DNA from: JAGOUN01 sp040389005
GTDB lineage: Bacteria > Pseudomonadota > Gammaproteobacteria > JAGOUN01
Direction of reading: 5' to 3'
Length of the DNA stretch: 35,980 nucleotides
Assembly: GCA_040389005.1 (NCBI GenBank)
Contig: JAZKAS010000003.1
Location: 1-35,980 of the forward strand
A model generated the notes under the pieces. That model had not been told where the DNA came from, searched no databases, and saw only the letters and a list, made by a program, of their open reading frames with translations. A program made the position numbers and the translations under genes. Below, piece after piece: positions 6,783-14,284 of the stretch; within the stretch, counting starts at the first letter, position 1, and every line of letters starts with the position of its first letter.

Positions 6783-8183
6783 ATGGAAAATTTAAGAATC
6801 GGCGTTATTGGTAATATTGGTGTCGGTAAATCGACGTTAGTCGAAGCGATGAAGTTGCCGCCGTTTTCAGTGCAGCTACTCAGTCATTTTCCTTCGATGG
6901 ATGGTGACGAACGCGTACATAGTTTCAAAGAGCATTTTAGTGATAATGTGCTCGATGCCTTTTATCAAGATCCTAAAAAACATGCGCTGATTGCGCAGCT
7001 CGAATTTTTTAATGGTCGCTTAAAACGACAATATGAAATCGAACAAGCACGCGGCATTGTGTTGGAAGATCGCACGATTTTTGAAGATTATCATGTCTTC
7101 GGTAAAGCACAAAAAATCATGGGTCATATGAATGATCTTGAATTTGAAGTGTATCAAAATAATTATAATTTGATGATGCAAAAAATCGAAGAACCGACAT
7201 TGCTGGTTTATTTAAGAGCAGATGTGGATACTATCATGGCGCGCATTCAAAAGCGTGGACGTGAATGTGAGCGCAATATCCCAAGACCTTATATTGAATT
7301 ACTTAATAGCTTGTATGAATCATTTGTTTCTCGCCATGTGTCGAGCCCAGTGTTGGTGATTGATGCGCGTCCGCGTGCTGATTTAGAAGCATATTTGCGT
7401 GAAACGGTCGATAAAATTTCAGTGAAAATTAAAGAGCTTGATTTGCGCGTGTGTACGCCCGGATTGCAATCGTGGGTGCGCTTGCCAGAAACCGATGCAG
7501 CGATTCGTGCCAGTGAGGCCGAACAACGTCTAGAAGAATATTTACGAAAAAATAAAAAATTTATTACCGTAGCAGGCAATGTAGGATTAGGAAAATCTAC
7601 CGTAACAGCGCTCATGCAACGCAGTTTGCGTATTGATGCCATTTTTGAAAATCCTGAAAAAAATCCGCTATTAAATTTATTTATGAAAAATAAAAAAGAG
7701 CATTGTTATGATTTGCAATATCATTTTTTACAAATGCGCGCAGAACAACGTCGGCGTGGATTAAATAGCACCACGACAATGGTAAAAGATCGATCGCTTG
7801 CCGAAGATTTATTGGTTTTTTGTCAACACTTTCATCGCTCTGGCTATTTAACCGAAAATCAACTTGATCAACTCAGTACTGAATTTTATAAAGTAAATCA
7901 AGAATTGCCGTCTTCTGATTTGATGATTGTGTTACAAGGTCGCCCTGAACTTGCTTGGAAACGCATTCAGCAACGAGGCCGTGCGATGGAAGTTGAAGGT
8001 GGCTGGGAATTTTCTGATATTCAATCGTTACATCGTTTTTATAGCAGTTACTCCGATGATGTGCGTAAAACTGGTTTTCATCGAAATCAATTATTGGAAT
8101 TGAACGTCAATAAACTTGATTTGGCCAATCGTGTGCATATGGGTTATATTTTTGAGCAAGTGTTGGATGCGTTGCAGCGTTGA
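6783..8183 (+). CDS. Tandem-fused deoxynucleoside kinase (two dNK domains)
   Basis: This 466-residue protein contains two successive deoxynucleoside kinase domains. Domain 1 (about 1-215) has the P-loop GNIGVGKST at 10-18, the EDRTIFED motif at 95-102 and an Arg-rich lid (RIQKRGRECER, 154-164). Domain 2 (about 255-466) has its P-loop GNVGLGKST at 265-273, KDRSLAEDLLVF at 335-346 and a lid RIQQRGRAMEVEGG. Such kinases phosphorylate dA, dG or dC in the salvage pathway; related dGK/dAK enzymes in lactobacilli are heterodimers encoded by adjacent genes. Both active sites look complete, so this could be a covalent heterodimer. Substrate specificity cannot be read. No strong Shine-Dalgarno precedes the ATG. 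A terminator follows. Confidence 0.85.
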   Translation: MENLRIGVIGNIGVGKSTLVEAMKLPPFSVQLLSHFPSMDGDERVHSFKEHFSDNVLDAFYQDPKKHALIAQLEFFNGRLKRQYEIEQARGIVLEDRTIFEDYHVFGKAQKIMGHMNDLEFEVYQNNYNLMMQKIEEPTLLVYLRADVDTIMARIQKRGRECERNIPRPYIELLNSLYESFVSRHVSSPVLVIDARPRADLEAYLRETVDKISVKIKELDLRVCTPGLQSWVRLPETDAAIRASEAEQRLEEYLRKNKKFITVAGNVGLGKSTVTALMQRSLRIDAIFENPEKNPLLNLFMKNKKEHCYDLQYHFLQMRAEQRRRGLNSTTTMVKDRSLAEDLLVFCQHFHRSGYLTENQLDQLSTEFYKVNQELPSSDLMIVLQGRPELAWKRIQQRGRAMEVEGGWEFSDIQSLHRFYSSYSDDVRKTGFHRNQLLELNVNKLDLANRVHMGYIFEQVLDALQR

Positions 8184-8204
8184 TTGTTAAGTTGTCGGTG
8201 ATTT

Positions 8205-8237
8205 GTAGGGGCAGCGCCTTGTGCCTGCCCTTTTTTT
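8205..8237. terminator. Intrinsic terminator between the kinase and dsbB
   Basis: A GGGCAG/CTGCCC stem with a 10-base loop is followed by seven T residues (8231-8237). It lies 22 bases after the kinase stop and directly before the dsbB stop on the other strand, so it ends kinase transcription and may work on both strands. Confidence 0.8.
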
Positions 8238-8243
8238 AGTTAT

Positions 8244-8801
8244 TTACAATGCGACATAACTCACTGGATTATCCGCGCATTGCATGAATCCACATTCAAA
8301 ATAAACCGACACAATATTGTTAACAAGAATGGCAGCTATCAAAAGTAAAAGAAGATGCATAATCCATTTTCTTTTAACCATTATTTTTTCTCGTTCAATA
8401 GCATATTGACCATCGAAGCCTAAAATTATACTGTTAAAAATCAAAATTAATACACTAACAATAAAAGACCAGGTATACATGTGTAAGCCAAAAATAGCTG
8501 ATCCATAACCGCTATCGCCTGGCAGAATATGTAATGCCACTTGTCTTAATGCGACGATGGCAGTAAAAAATGAAAATAGCAAAATAATCGCATAGTGCGA
8601 TGGTTTAAAGCCAAAGCGTAAATTTAATAAAAATCCACACGCAATACCAATAAACCCAACGCGTTGTAATAAACACAAAGGGCAGGGTAATTCATGAAAC
8701 ACAAACTGAAATACATAAGCCATTAAAAGCAATAAGGCAATACCACTAATTTCTAATGCCTGAATCAACGTTTCAAGTTTTTTAATCAATAAAGTATTCA
8801 T
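8244..8801 (-). CDS. dsbB: DsbB-like disulfide bond formation protein with relocated second cysteine pair
   Basis: This 185-residue inner-membrane protein has four or five hydrophobic segments. The first periplasmic loop holds C40-P-L-C43 followed by LLQRVGF, the quinone-proximal DsbB motif; DsbB passes electrons from DsbA to quinone. The usual second periplasmic Cys pair is missing: that loop reads HILPGDSGYGSAIFGLHMYTW. Instead, two cysteines (C170 and C175, ECGFMQCADNP) sit after the last membrane segment at the C-terminus and may replace it. It is preceded by a DUF5993-like small protein 15 bases upstream, and a ggag Shine-Dalgarno lies 10 bases before the ATG. Confidence 0.85.
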   Translation of the reverse strand: MNTLLIKKLETLIQALEISGIALLLLMAYVFQFVFHELPCPLCLLQRVGFIGIACGFLLNLRFGFKPSHYAIILLFSFFTAIVALRQVALHILPGDSGYGSAIFGLHMYTWSFIVSVLILIFNSIILGFDGQYAIEREKIMVKRKWIMHLLLLLIAAILVNNIVSVYFECGFMQCADNPVSYVAL

Positions 8802-8816
8802 GGTTATAAACTCCTT

Positions 8817-8972
8817 TTACAACTGAAGCGCGAGGTGCGACGTCACATGATGTATAAAGAATAATGCCGCCACGATTAATGTGATCACTAAGCTCCAATA
8901 GGCTGGCTTTCTTTTTTTAAACATGATGAATAATAATGAGATAAACAATAATACAAAAACAATCGCCATCAT
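8817..8972 (-). CDS. Small membrane protein, DUF5993-like
   Basis: A 51-residue protein starts with two consecutive ATGs at 8972 and 8969 (MMAIVFVLLFISLLFIMFKKRKPAYWSL...). Two membrane helices (about 3-18 and 26-41) flank a short basic loop KKRKPAYW, and a conserved-looking FIHHVTSHLALQL tail ends the protein. The size, pattern and position just before a DsbB gene match DUF5993 proteins as I remember them. A gatctcc-type complement (gGGAGa at 8981-8985) gives a strong Shine-Dalgarno. It forms an operon with dsbB (15-base gap) and may assist it; the function is unknown. Confidence 0.7.
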   Translation of the reverse strand: MMAIVFVLLFISLLFIMFKKRKPAYWSLVITLIVAALFFIHHVTSHLALQL

Positions 8973-9031
8973 TGATCGTATCTCCTATATCTTAAAATAA
9001 TGTCAGATTTCAACAGCCCCTTTCAGTATCT

Positions 9032-9061
9032 ATCTTATGCTTATGATATACGTTATGGCAA
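9032..9061 (-). promoter_or_regulatory. Putative promoter of the small protein-dsbB operon
   Basis: On the minus strand TTGCCA and TAAGAT are separated by 18 bases, about 60 bases before the first start codon. It fits sigma-70 moderately well. Confidence 0.4.
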
Positions 9062-9077
9062 TAGCGATTGTTAATGC

Positions 9078-9202
9078 TATAGCACCCCCACTTAGCTTTA
9101 TACTTTGTTGCAAGTTCGCTCGTTATCGGTCATGTACTTCTGTGTACACTCCCTCAACTCACTTACTTGCGCCTCGTCTAAAACTAAGTGGGTGGTGCTA
9201 TA
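9078..9202. repeat. Inverted-repeat element (about 125 bp), non-coding
   Basis: The left end (9078-9100, tatagcaccc...acttagcttta) is nearly the exact reverse complement of the right end (9179-9202, taaaactaagtgggtggtgctata), with about 22 of 24 positions matching. The interior is a run of gttcgctcgt-, catgtacttctgtgtac- and actcacttac-type segments without a reading frame that looks real. It fits a small mobile or REP-type element lying between dsbB and the coiled-coil gene. Confidence 0.6.
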
Positions 9203-9262
9203 TATAACTATGACAGTATGTTTAATACGATTATTGGATTGCAAAATAATCACGTCGTATCA

Positions 9263-10066
9263 TTATTTTTTATATTCTGCTCGTGGAACAAGGGGTGGAG
9301 GGAGTCTGTCCTTCGCGCTTGATGGCGGTTCTGAAGGTGGGTTAAAAAGTGACGCTGCTATTGATAACGTTGATGTTTGATCATCTTGGAGCATGGCACC
9401 TAGTATTTTTTGATGTTCTATTTGTTCTAATAATTTTTCTTTGTCTTCTGATGCAGCATCATGTTGTGCTTTTAATTCAGTGTCTTTTTCGAAAAGTTCG
9501 GCCTTCAGCTTGATAATTTCTTCTGATAATTCGTTATTTTTTTTCTGGGATTGAACTTGATCTTCTAACAGTCTAAATCTTTCCCTTGATAGAAAATCAA
9601 GCTCTAGAGTCATCTTGTAAGGCAGGTATGGTAGGATTATAGGCATGATCAAAGTTAATTTATTGCGCAGCCAATTAAGGAAAGCGTTTTCATTTCTATC
9701 TCTACGCAGGGCTTGCAAGATACACAGCACATCATCATGTTGGGGCACAAAAGTGTCAGGATCAGGGTTAGGAGTAAAAGATGCGCCAAAGCAACCTAGA
9801 TAATTTAATATGGCTTCATTATCAAATAAATCTTTCATTATCACGTGGATAGTATTGTTAGAGTATGGCCATTCCCCAAAATGTTTTTGCGGCAGCATGT
9901 GTAACGCTTGCTCAGTATGTCGTTTTAATGTTTCCACTTGAAATGCGCGCTCGGCTGGGGATGGTGGCGGCATGTTATTTAAAAAGTCGGCGACTTTATT
10001 TTTATTGCGAAAAGTAAACCCCAGTTCACGTTCTAGATCTTCAATTGAGATTTGACCACGAATCAT
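9263..10066 (-). CDS. Unknown coiled-coil protein, possible secreted effector
   Basis: I do not recognise this 267-residue protein. Residues 1-155 form a mixed, probably helical domain (IEDLERELGFTF at the start, WLRNKLTLIMPIILPYLPY near 150). Residues about 163-235 are a strong heptad-type coiled coil (LLEDQVQSQKKNNELSEEI, LKAELFEKDTELKAQ). The tail (240-267) is Pro-rich and disordered (PPSEPPSS, RLPPPLVPRAEYKK). There is no signal peptide or membrane segment. A GGGGAAG Shine-Dalgarno is present. Coiled coils with a Pro-rich tail occur in Legionella-type effectors, but this is only a lead. Confidence 0.6.
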   Translation of the reverse strand: MIRGQISIEDLERELGFTFRNKNKVADFLNNMPPPSPAERAFQVETLKRHTEQALHMLPQKHFGEWPYSNNTIHVIMKDLFDNEAILNYLGCFGASFTPNPDPDTFVPQHDDVLCILQALRRDRNENAFLNWLRNKLTLIMPIILPYLPYKMTLELDFLSRERFRLLEDQVQSQKKNNELSEEIIKLKAELFEKDTELKAQHDAASEDKEKLLEQIEHQKILGAMLQDDQTSTLSIAASLFNPPSEPPSSAKDRLPPPLVPRAEYKK

Positions 10067-10250
10067 TATTATCTTCCCCAGCCTTCTTGAGTATTATTTT
10101 TACATAATTTATTATTGATAAAAAGCAAATAAAATCAGAAGCCTACTCTTCTTCTATGAATAACACCAAAATAGACGTGGCTATTTTTCAGCCTCATTTT
10201 CTGGAGCCGCAACAATGTACTGAGCACAAACATGAAGGATGGGTTTCGCC

Positions 10251-11198
10251 TTAAGGTTGATATTTAGTTGATTCAATTTTACTTTCATCAATATTGTATT
10301 TAATAAATGATCTTATTTGTTCTGACAACGGGTCATCTAATTTTTTCATGAGAGACTCAAGAGTTTTATAAATTTCCTCTGCCTGTTTATTATGATTTAG
10401 CATACGATGGAAAACCCATAAGTCATAGATGACAACAGCTTGAAGTGCCGTATTGCGAGGGCCCTTCAGCAATTTAATAGCTTGCTCTTGTAGATAAATA
10501 CTTTCATCATAGTTTCCTTGCACGTAGTGAATTAGTGCTTTTATCGTCATCGCTCTGGCTTGGTAGTCTTTTATTGCAGGTTCCTGCACGCTAGCGATTA
10601 AACGATCAGCAAATTTTTCTGCTTGCTGATAATCTCCTTTGAGAAGATAGGCAAGCGTTAGAAGTTCGTTTGCTGACCAAAAAATTGGATCAACACGACT
10701 TATTTCAGGGCGATATGCGTGCAACGCAAGAGAAGGCACTCGTTTAATAAGGTCTATTGCTCGGCCAGTATATCCACAGTTTAACAAAGTAATCGCCGTA
10801 TATTCAGCAATTGCGTAGTATTCCTGCCAAGAAAATAGCTGTGGTAAAATTTCCATTGTGTATTTTAAACCTAATAGACTCACTAACTTGAATAGGGTTC
10901 CACTAACTGACTCTATCATATTTGCCAGGTCGGTAATTTTTTTATCAAATAATTTGAAAGTTCTTGGTGTCAGCGTATAAGTACTTGTTGCCTCGTGAAA
11001 AGGAATAAAAGAATGCTTTAAAGAGGCCAGAGAATTGACATTATTATTTATTGAGAAAGTGACGCCACAATCATCGATAACATTGGAGTGTAAGGGAAAA
11101 ACAAGGGGTAAGCTTTGTGCAAACAACTTAGGTGAGAAAAGAGTAACATTTCTGCGTGAACTCAAAGCGCGTGGCACTTTGCTTGCTAATTTTAACAT
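10251..11198 (-). CDS. TPR-repeat protein, paralogue A
   Basis: A 315-residue protein paralogous to the one at 13169-14122. A basic, acid-free N-terminus (MLKLASKVPRALSSRRN) leads to a shared block, LFSPK...LPLVFPLHSNVIDDCGVTF. From about 120 on, TPR-like helical pairs follow (ELLTLAYLLKGDYQQAEKFA; ARAMTIKALIHYVQGNYDES, the latter with YLQEQAIKLLKG). The C-terminus is DESKIESTKYQP. TPRs mediate protein binding; no catalytic motif is seen. It is divergent from the nitrilase-like gene. A promoter lies just upstream, with an agagatgag Shine-Dalgarno-like stretch before the start. Its job is unknown; effector or chaperone are both possible. Confidence 0.65.
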   Translation of the reverse strand: MLKLASKVPRALSSRRNVTLFSPKLFAQSLPLVFPLHSNVIDDCGVTFSINNNVNSLASLKHSFIPFHEATSTYTLTPRTFKLFDKKITDLANMIESVSGTLFKLVSLLGLKYTMEILPQLFSWQEYYAIAEYTAITLLNCGYTGRAIDLIKRVPSLALHAYRPEISRVDPIFWSANELLTLAYLLKGDYQQAEKFADRLIASVQEPAIKDYQARAMTIKALIHYVQGNYDESIYLQEQAIKLLKGPRNTALQAVVIYDLWVFHRMLNHNKQAEEIYKTLESLMKKLDDPLSEQIRSFIKYNIDESKIESTKYQP

Positions 11199-11227
11199 TT
11201 TAGCTCATCTCTTTCTACAATGTGTAT

Positions 11228-11256
11228 ATTTTATCAAAAATGGCAGGTTGGAACAA
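11228..11256 (-). promoter_or_regulatory. Putative promoter of TPR paralogue A
   Basis: On the minus strand TTGTTC is followed after 17 bases by TAAAAT, about 30 bases before the ATG. The paralogue at 14122 has the same -10 hexamer and spacing. Confidence 0.6.
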
Positions 11257-11436
11257 GGTCAAGAAAAATAGTCATCAAACCAAAATAAAAATGTCTGCTT
11301 TTCCCATATTATTGTTATAATAGATTTCTTCAATAATGATATTTGTCGTTATTGATACATGCGCTGAGATGCTGAGCCAGCGTCCTATATTTGATTGCAT
11401 ATGTATGGCAATATCATTTATAGACACATGTTCAAA

Positions 11437-11457
11437 AGAGCGATCGGCGGGCGCCTT
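11437..11457. repeat. Short GC-rich palindromic repeat (REP-like), copy 3
   Basis: The sequence agagcgatcggcgggcgcctt matches the copy at 5051 with two single-base gaps and two substitutions. It stands out sharply as a GC-rich island in AT-rich DNA. Confidence 0.5.
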
Positions 11458-11511
11458 GTATTAGATTAAAGCGGGTTTTGTTATTTCTTCTCCTATGTCA
11501 CAAATTCATTA

Positions 11512-11540
11512 TTGACAACTTCACATTTCGAGTAAATAAT
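11512..11540 (+). promoter_or_regulatory. Putative promoter of the nitrilase-like gene
   Basis: A perfect TTGACA at 11512-11517 is followed after 17 bases by AATAAT at 11535-11540. It is the best sigma-70 match in this gap. Confidence 0.6.
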
Positions 11541-11773
11541 GCATTCTCCTACCCTTAGCTGCAGCAATTTGCAACTCAAATTGTTCGCAGGTGTTCACAT
11601 GAAGTGATAATTTTTATTCAATAAAATTAAAATTTTCAATATTAATTTTATTGCTTCAAGTTTTCATCTCATTTTAATTGTGCAATTCATCAATTGATTG
11701 ATATTTCCTGAAAAATTCCAAAGCTTGTACTGCAAAAGATATTTAACTAAAACAAACGCCTAGGGGTGTCTTT

Positions 11774-13183
11774 ATGTTTACTTCTCAATCTAGATTAATG
11801 ATGTTTTTACCATGTGCTCGTATGAACGTAAGGCGCTTCTCCGAAAAAGCATTGTCTCCTAGTATTCGATGGGTCTCTATTTTTCAAACCCAGAAAGAAT
11901 ATACTCAGTATTTGAAAAAGCGCACTATTCACGCCAACCACATAACAGATATTGATTCCAAAAAACTAATGCAAAAATTTGGTTCGCGTGTTATTGAGGA
12001 TTTCTTTTCAACAGACGCTATTGTAGATTTACCAAAATTATTTTCAACGAACTACGAGAATCTAGATGAGCGTGAAAAACGTCAGAGAACAGCGTTGGAA
12101 AAAGAACGAGCTCTTGCAATTGCTTCTATGTGCAAGGTGCTGAGTGTTAGTAAGTGCATACACGAAAGAGATACTGAGGGGCTAAAACAATTACTTGAGC
12201 CGACCGTAGACAACTCTTTTCTAGGTAGGGCAGTTGAATGGATAGGGTTGGGAAATCAATTTTATGAACAGTTTTCATTGTTAAAAAATAATGTCCAGGG
12301 TGAAATGACGTTTGTAACAGAGCATGAATTTGCACATGCTCCCTTTCTTGCGCCTTTTAAATTTAAAGATTTACATTATATTATCAATGCCATTCGCGAG
12401 AAGCTAGAGGAAATGCCTGCTCATTCTGCTACTGTTCTTGGCACTATTCCTGTGGCGTTAACAAAAGCTCAAATTGATGAGATGAACATGGTAATAGAAG
12501 AAGCTGGACAGCAAGAAAAACTTCCGGAGCTCTATCTTTTTAATATTGCTATTGTAACCGCTGGAAATCACACCATTACCTTTGTTCCCAAGCAAGTAAA
12601 ATCAGGCATTGATATTCGCTATCCTATTATTAAGTATATGATGCATGATGGCCTGATATATGAAAGTTTAGATGAAGATCAGAAAAACTTACCTAGATCG
12701 CAAGAATTAGCGCCAACGCTTGAAAGTCGAGAAAAACTTTATCCAAATTACACAAAAATACCGTTGGTAAATCTTAAGCAACAAGGGTCCCGTATTACTA
12801 AAGTTATGATAGGGGCAGAGGCAATTTATATTGTTCCTGAGATTTGCCTTGAACACGATTTAAGGGTGGCTGTCAATGCAGTTGAGAAAGAATTAACTGA
12901 AGATTTATCTTTTCCTATTTATTTGCTGCATGCGCTTATTGCTTCAGGTGCGCCCGAATTAAAAAAATTATCGATGGTTAGTCCTGAAATTTTTGTAAAT
13001 GACAATAGTATAGGAGGAACGCGAATTGTTAATAACAATACGGGCGAGTTATCGGCTCCGGAGATTACTTCTTCAGATAAAGCCAAGCTTCAAATAGCGA
13101 TTTTCGCGCCTAAAATTTTAAATCCAAAAAACTTCGCGGATATTTCGTGCTTAGAAAGCCCTGATGACCTACGGCCTGTATAA
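11774..13183 (+). CDS. Divergent nitrilase-superfamily-like protein
   Basis: This 469-residue protein is not an obvious family member, but residues about 175-400 show the order of nitrilase (C-N hydrolase) motifs. FVTEHEFAHAP (E183) sits where family members have V-F-P-E. VLGTIPVAL (221-229) is like the I-V-x-G-S/T-I strand. LFNIAIVTAGNHTITFVPK (K273) is like YNTA...G...Y-R-K, and YIVPEICLEHDLRV (C358) is like the G-V-x-I-C-Y-D nucleophile strand. Together they suggest an intact Glu-Lys-Cys triad, with an insertion between Lys and Cys. The first 150 residues are helical and unrecognised. The aggggt Shine-Dalgarno is good. Its stop overlaps the convergent TPR gene by 15 bases. The enzyme assignment is inference. 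Confidence 0.5.
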   Translation: MFTSQSRLMMFLPCARMNVRRFSEKALSPSIRWVSIFQTQKEYTQYLKKRTIHANHITDIDSKKLMQKFGSRVIEDFFSTDAIVDLPKLFSTNYENLDEREKRQRTALEKERALAIASMCKVLSVSKCIHERDTEGLKQLLEPTVDNSFLGRAVEWIGLGNQFYEQFSLLKNNVQGEMTFVTEHEFAHAPFLAPFKFKDLHYIINAIREKLEEMPAHSATVLGTIPVALTKAQIDEMNMVIEEAGQQEKLPELYLFNIAIVTAGNHTITFVPKQVKSGIDIRYPIIKYMMHDGLIYESLDEDQKNLPRSQELAPTLESREKLYPNYTKIPLVNLKQQGSRITKVMIGAEAIYIVPEICLEHDLRVAVNAVEKELTEDLSFPIYLLHALIASGAPELKKLSMVSPEIFVNDNSIGGTRIVNNNTGELSAPEITSSDKAKLQIAIFAPKILNPKNFADISCLESPDDLRPV

Positions 13184-14122
13184 AGACGGGAATGTATTTT
13201 TTGTAGTGTTAATTTCTTTTCTAAGAAATGATTTAAGTTTTTGTAAGCGTGGATCATGTATTTTTTCTACAATCGAATTTAAGTCTTGCATTATTATATC
13301 TGCCTGCTCTTGTTTTTCAGCAGCATGGTAAAGTGCATGCAAGTTAAAGAGAGCTGTGGCGTACAGAGCTTTGTCATGCGAGCTTTGGAGTAGTTTAACT
13401 GCCTTTTCTTGAACATGAATCGAATCCTGTAATCTTCCTTGGAAATAGCAAGCCAATGCTTCAGCCGTATAAGCTCTCGCTAAATAACTAGCGAAAGGTT
13501 TTTTTTGAAGAGTAGAAATTAACTGATTGGCTTCTTTTTCAGCTTGAGAATAATTACCTTGAAGCAAGTAAGCAAGAGATAATAATTCTCGTGTAGAGCG
13601 ATAAATAGGATCCATGCTTCGAAAGCTAAAATTATAAAATTTTAAAGCGGCATAAGGGATATGTTGAATAATATGAATGGCTTGATCGGCATGATTCGCC
13701 TCTAGAAGTGCAATGGCTGTAAATTCTGATAAGGCATAGTATTCTTGTAATGAAAATGATTTAGAAAAGGCTTCCATGGCAAGCTTTAGGCATTTTAAAC
13801 TAAAGAGTTTAAACATTGTCATATGCACGGAGGCGGCGATATTGGCCAGTGCAGCGATGCCTTGATCACCAAGCTGTGCTGTTTTTTCTAGTAATTGATA
13901 GTTATCTGGGCCACCATAAAAAGAAATAAATGAATTCGTTAATGTGGGTAAAGATTTACTTTTAGTATTGGTATGCAAAATCACGCCGCACTCACTTATG
14001 ACGCGTGAATATAGCGGAAAAATTAGCTTTATATCATGTGATGCTATTTTCGGTGAAAAAACAGTTAATCTTTGCTTATTTGAAAAGTGAATGTATTTTG
14101 CCACACCTTTAATTTTTAGCAT
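13169..14122 (-). CDS. TPR-repeat protein, paralogue B
   Basis: A 317-residue paralogue of the protein at 10251-11198. The two share LTVFSPK...LIFPLYSRVISECGV, SLPTLTNSFISFYGG, the SLQEYYALSEFTAIALLE region, RSTRELLSLAYLLQGNYSQA and YFQGRLQDSIHVQEKAVKLL, at clearly diverged but alignable positions throughout. The N-terminus is again basic and without acidic residues until position 30. TPR-like helical hairpins fill about 125-290. It points towards the nitrilase-like gene and overlaps its last 15 bases. It has its own promoter and a gaggta Shine-Dalgarno. The function is unknown. Confidence 0.65.
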   Translation of the reverse strand: MLKIKGVAKYIHFSNKQRLTVFSPKIASHDIKLIFPLYSRVISECGVILHTNTKSKSLPTLTNSFISFYGGPDNYQLLEKTAQLGDQGIAALANIAASVHMTMFKLFSLKCLKLAMEAFSKSFSLQEYYALSEFTAIALLEANHADQAIHIIQHIPYAALKFYNFSFRSMDPIYRSTRELLSLAYLLQGNYSQAEKEANQLISTLQKKPFASYLARAYTAEALACYFQGRLQDSIHVQEKAVKLLQSSHDKALYATALFNLHALYHAAEKQEQADIIMQDLNSIVEKIHDPRLQKLKSFLRKEINTTKNTFPSLYRP

Positions 14123-14148
14123 AACACGGTTACCTCTATTACTTGCAT

Positions 14149-14177
14149 ATTTTAGTTAATAACAGCATGCTATGCAA
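14149..14177 (-). promoter_or_regulatory. Putative promoter of TPR paralogue B
   Basis: On the minus strand TTGCAT and TAAAAT are separated by exactly 17 bases, about 27 bases before the ATG. It is strong for sigma-70. Confidence 0.65.
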
Positions 14178-14284
14178 GAAAAAGGATTCACTACGTCAAG
14201 CCAAAATAAATAGGTAGCTCCAAGCGAACAATTCATCTGTTGAATGCATAAAAATTTTTACTCATTGACGCAAGCCATGAAATA

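Larger units (their letters stand above)
11257..11773. other. Long intergenic region upstream of the nitrilase-like gene
   Basis: About 520 bases of AT-rich DNA without a gene. It holds a REP-like repeat at 11437 and a good promoter at 11512-11540. The leader from that promoter to the ATG would be about 225 bases, which is long; I see no recognisable riboswitch in it. Confidence 0.5.

Noticed and set aside
9105..9380. Plus-strand frame of 91 codons
   Set aside because: It crosses the inverted-repeat element and is antisense to the coiled-coil gene; no ribosome site or credible protein composition.
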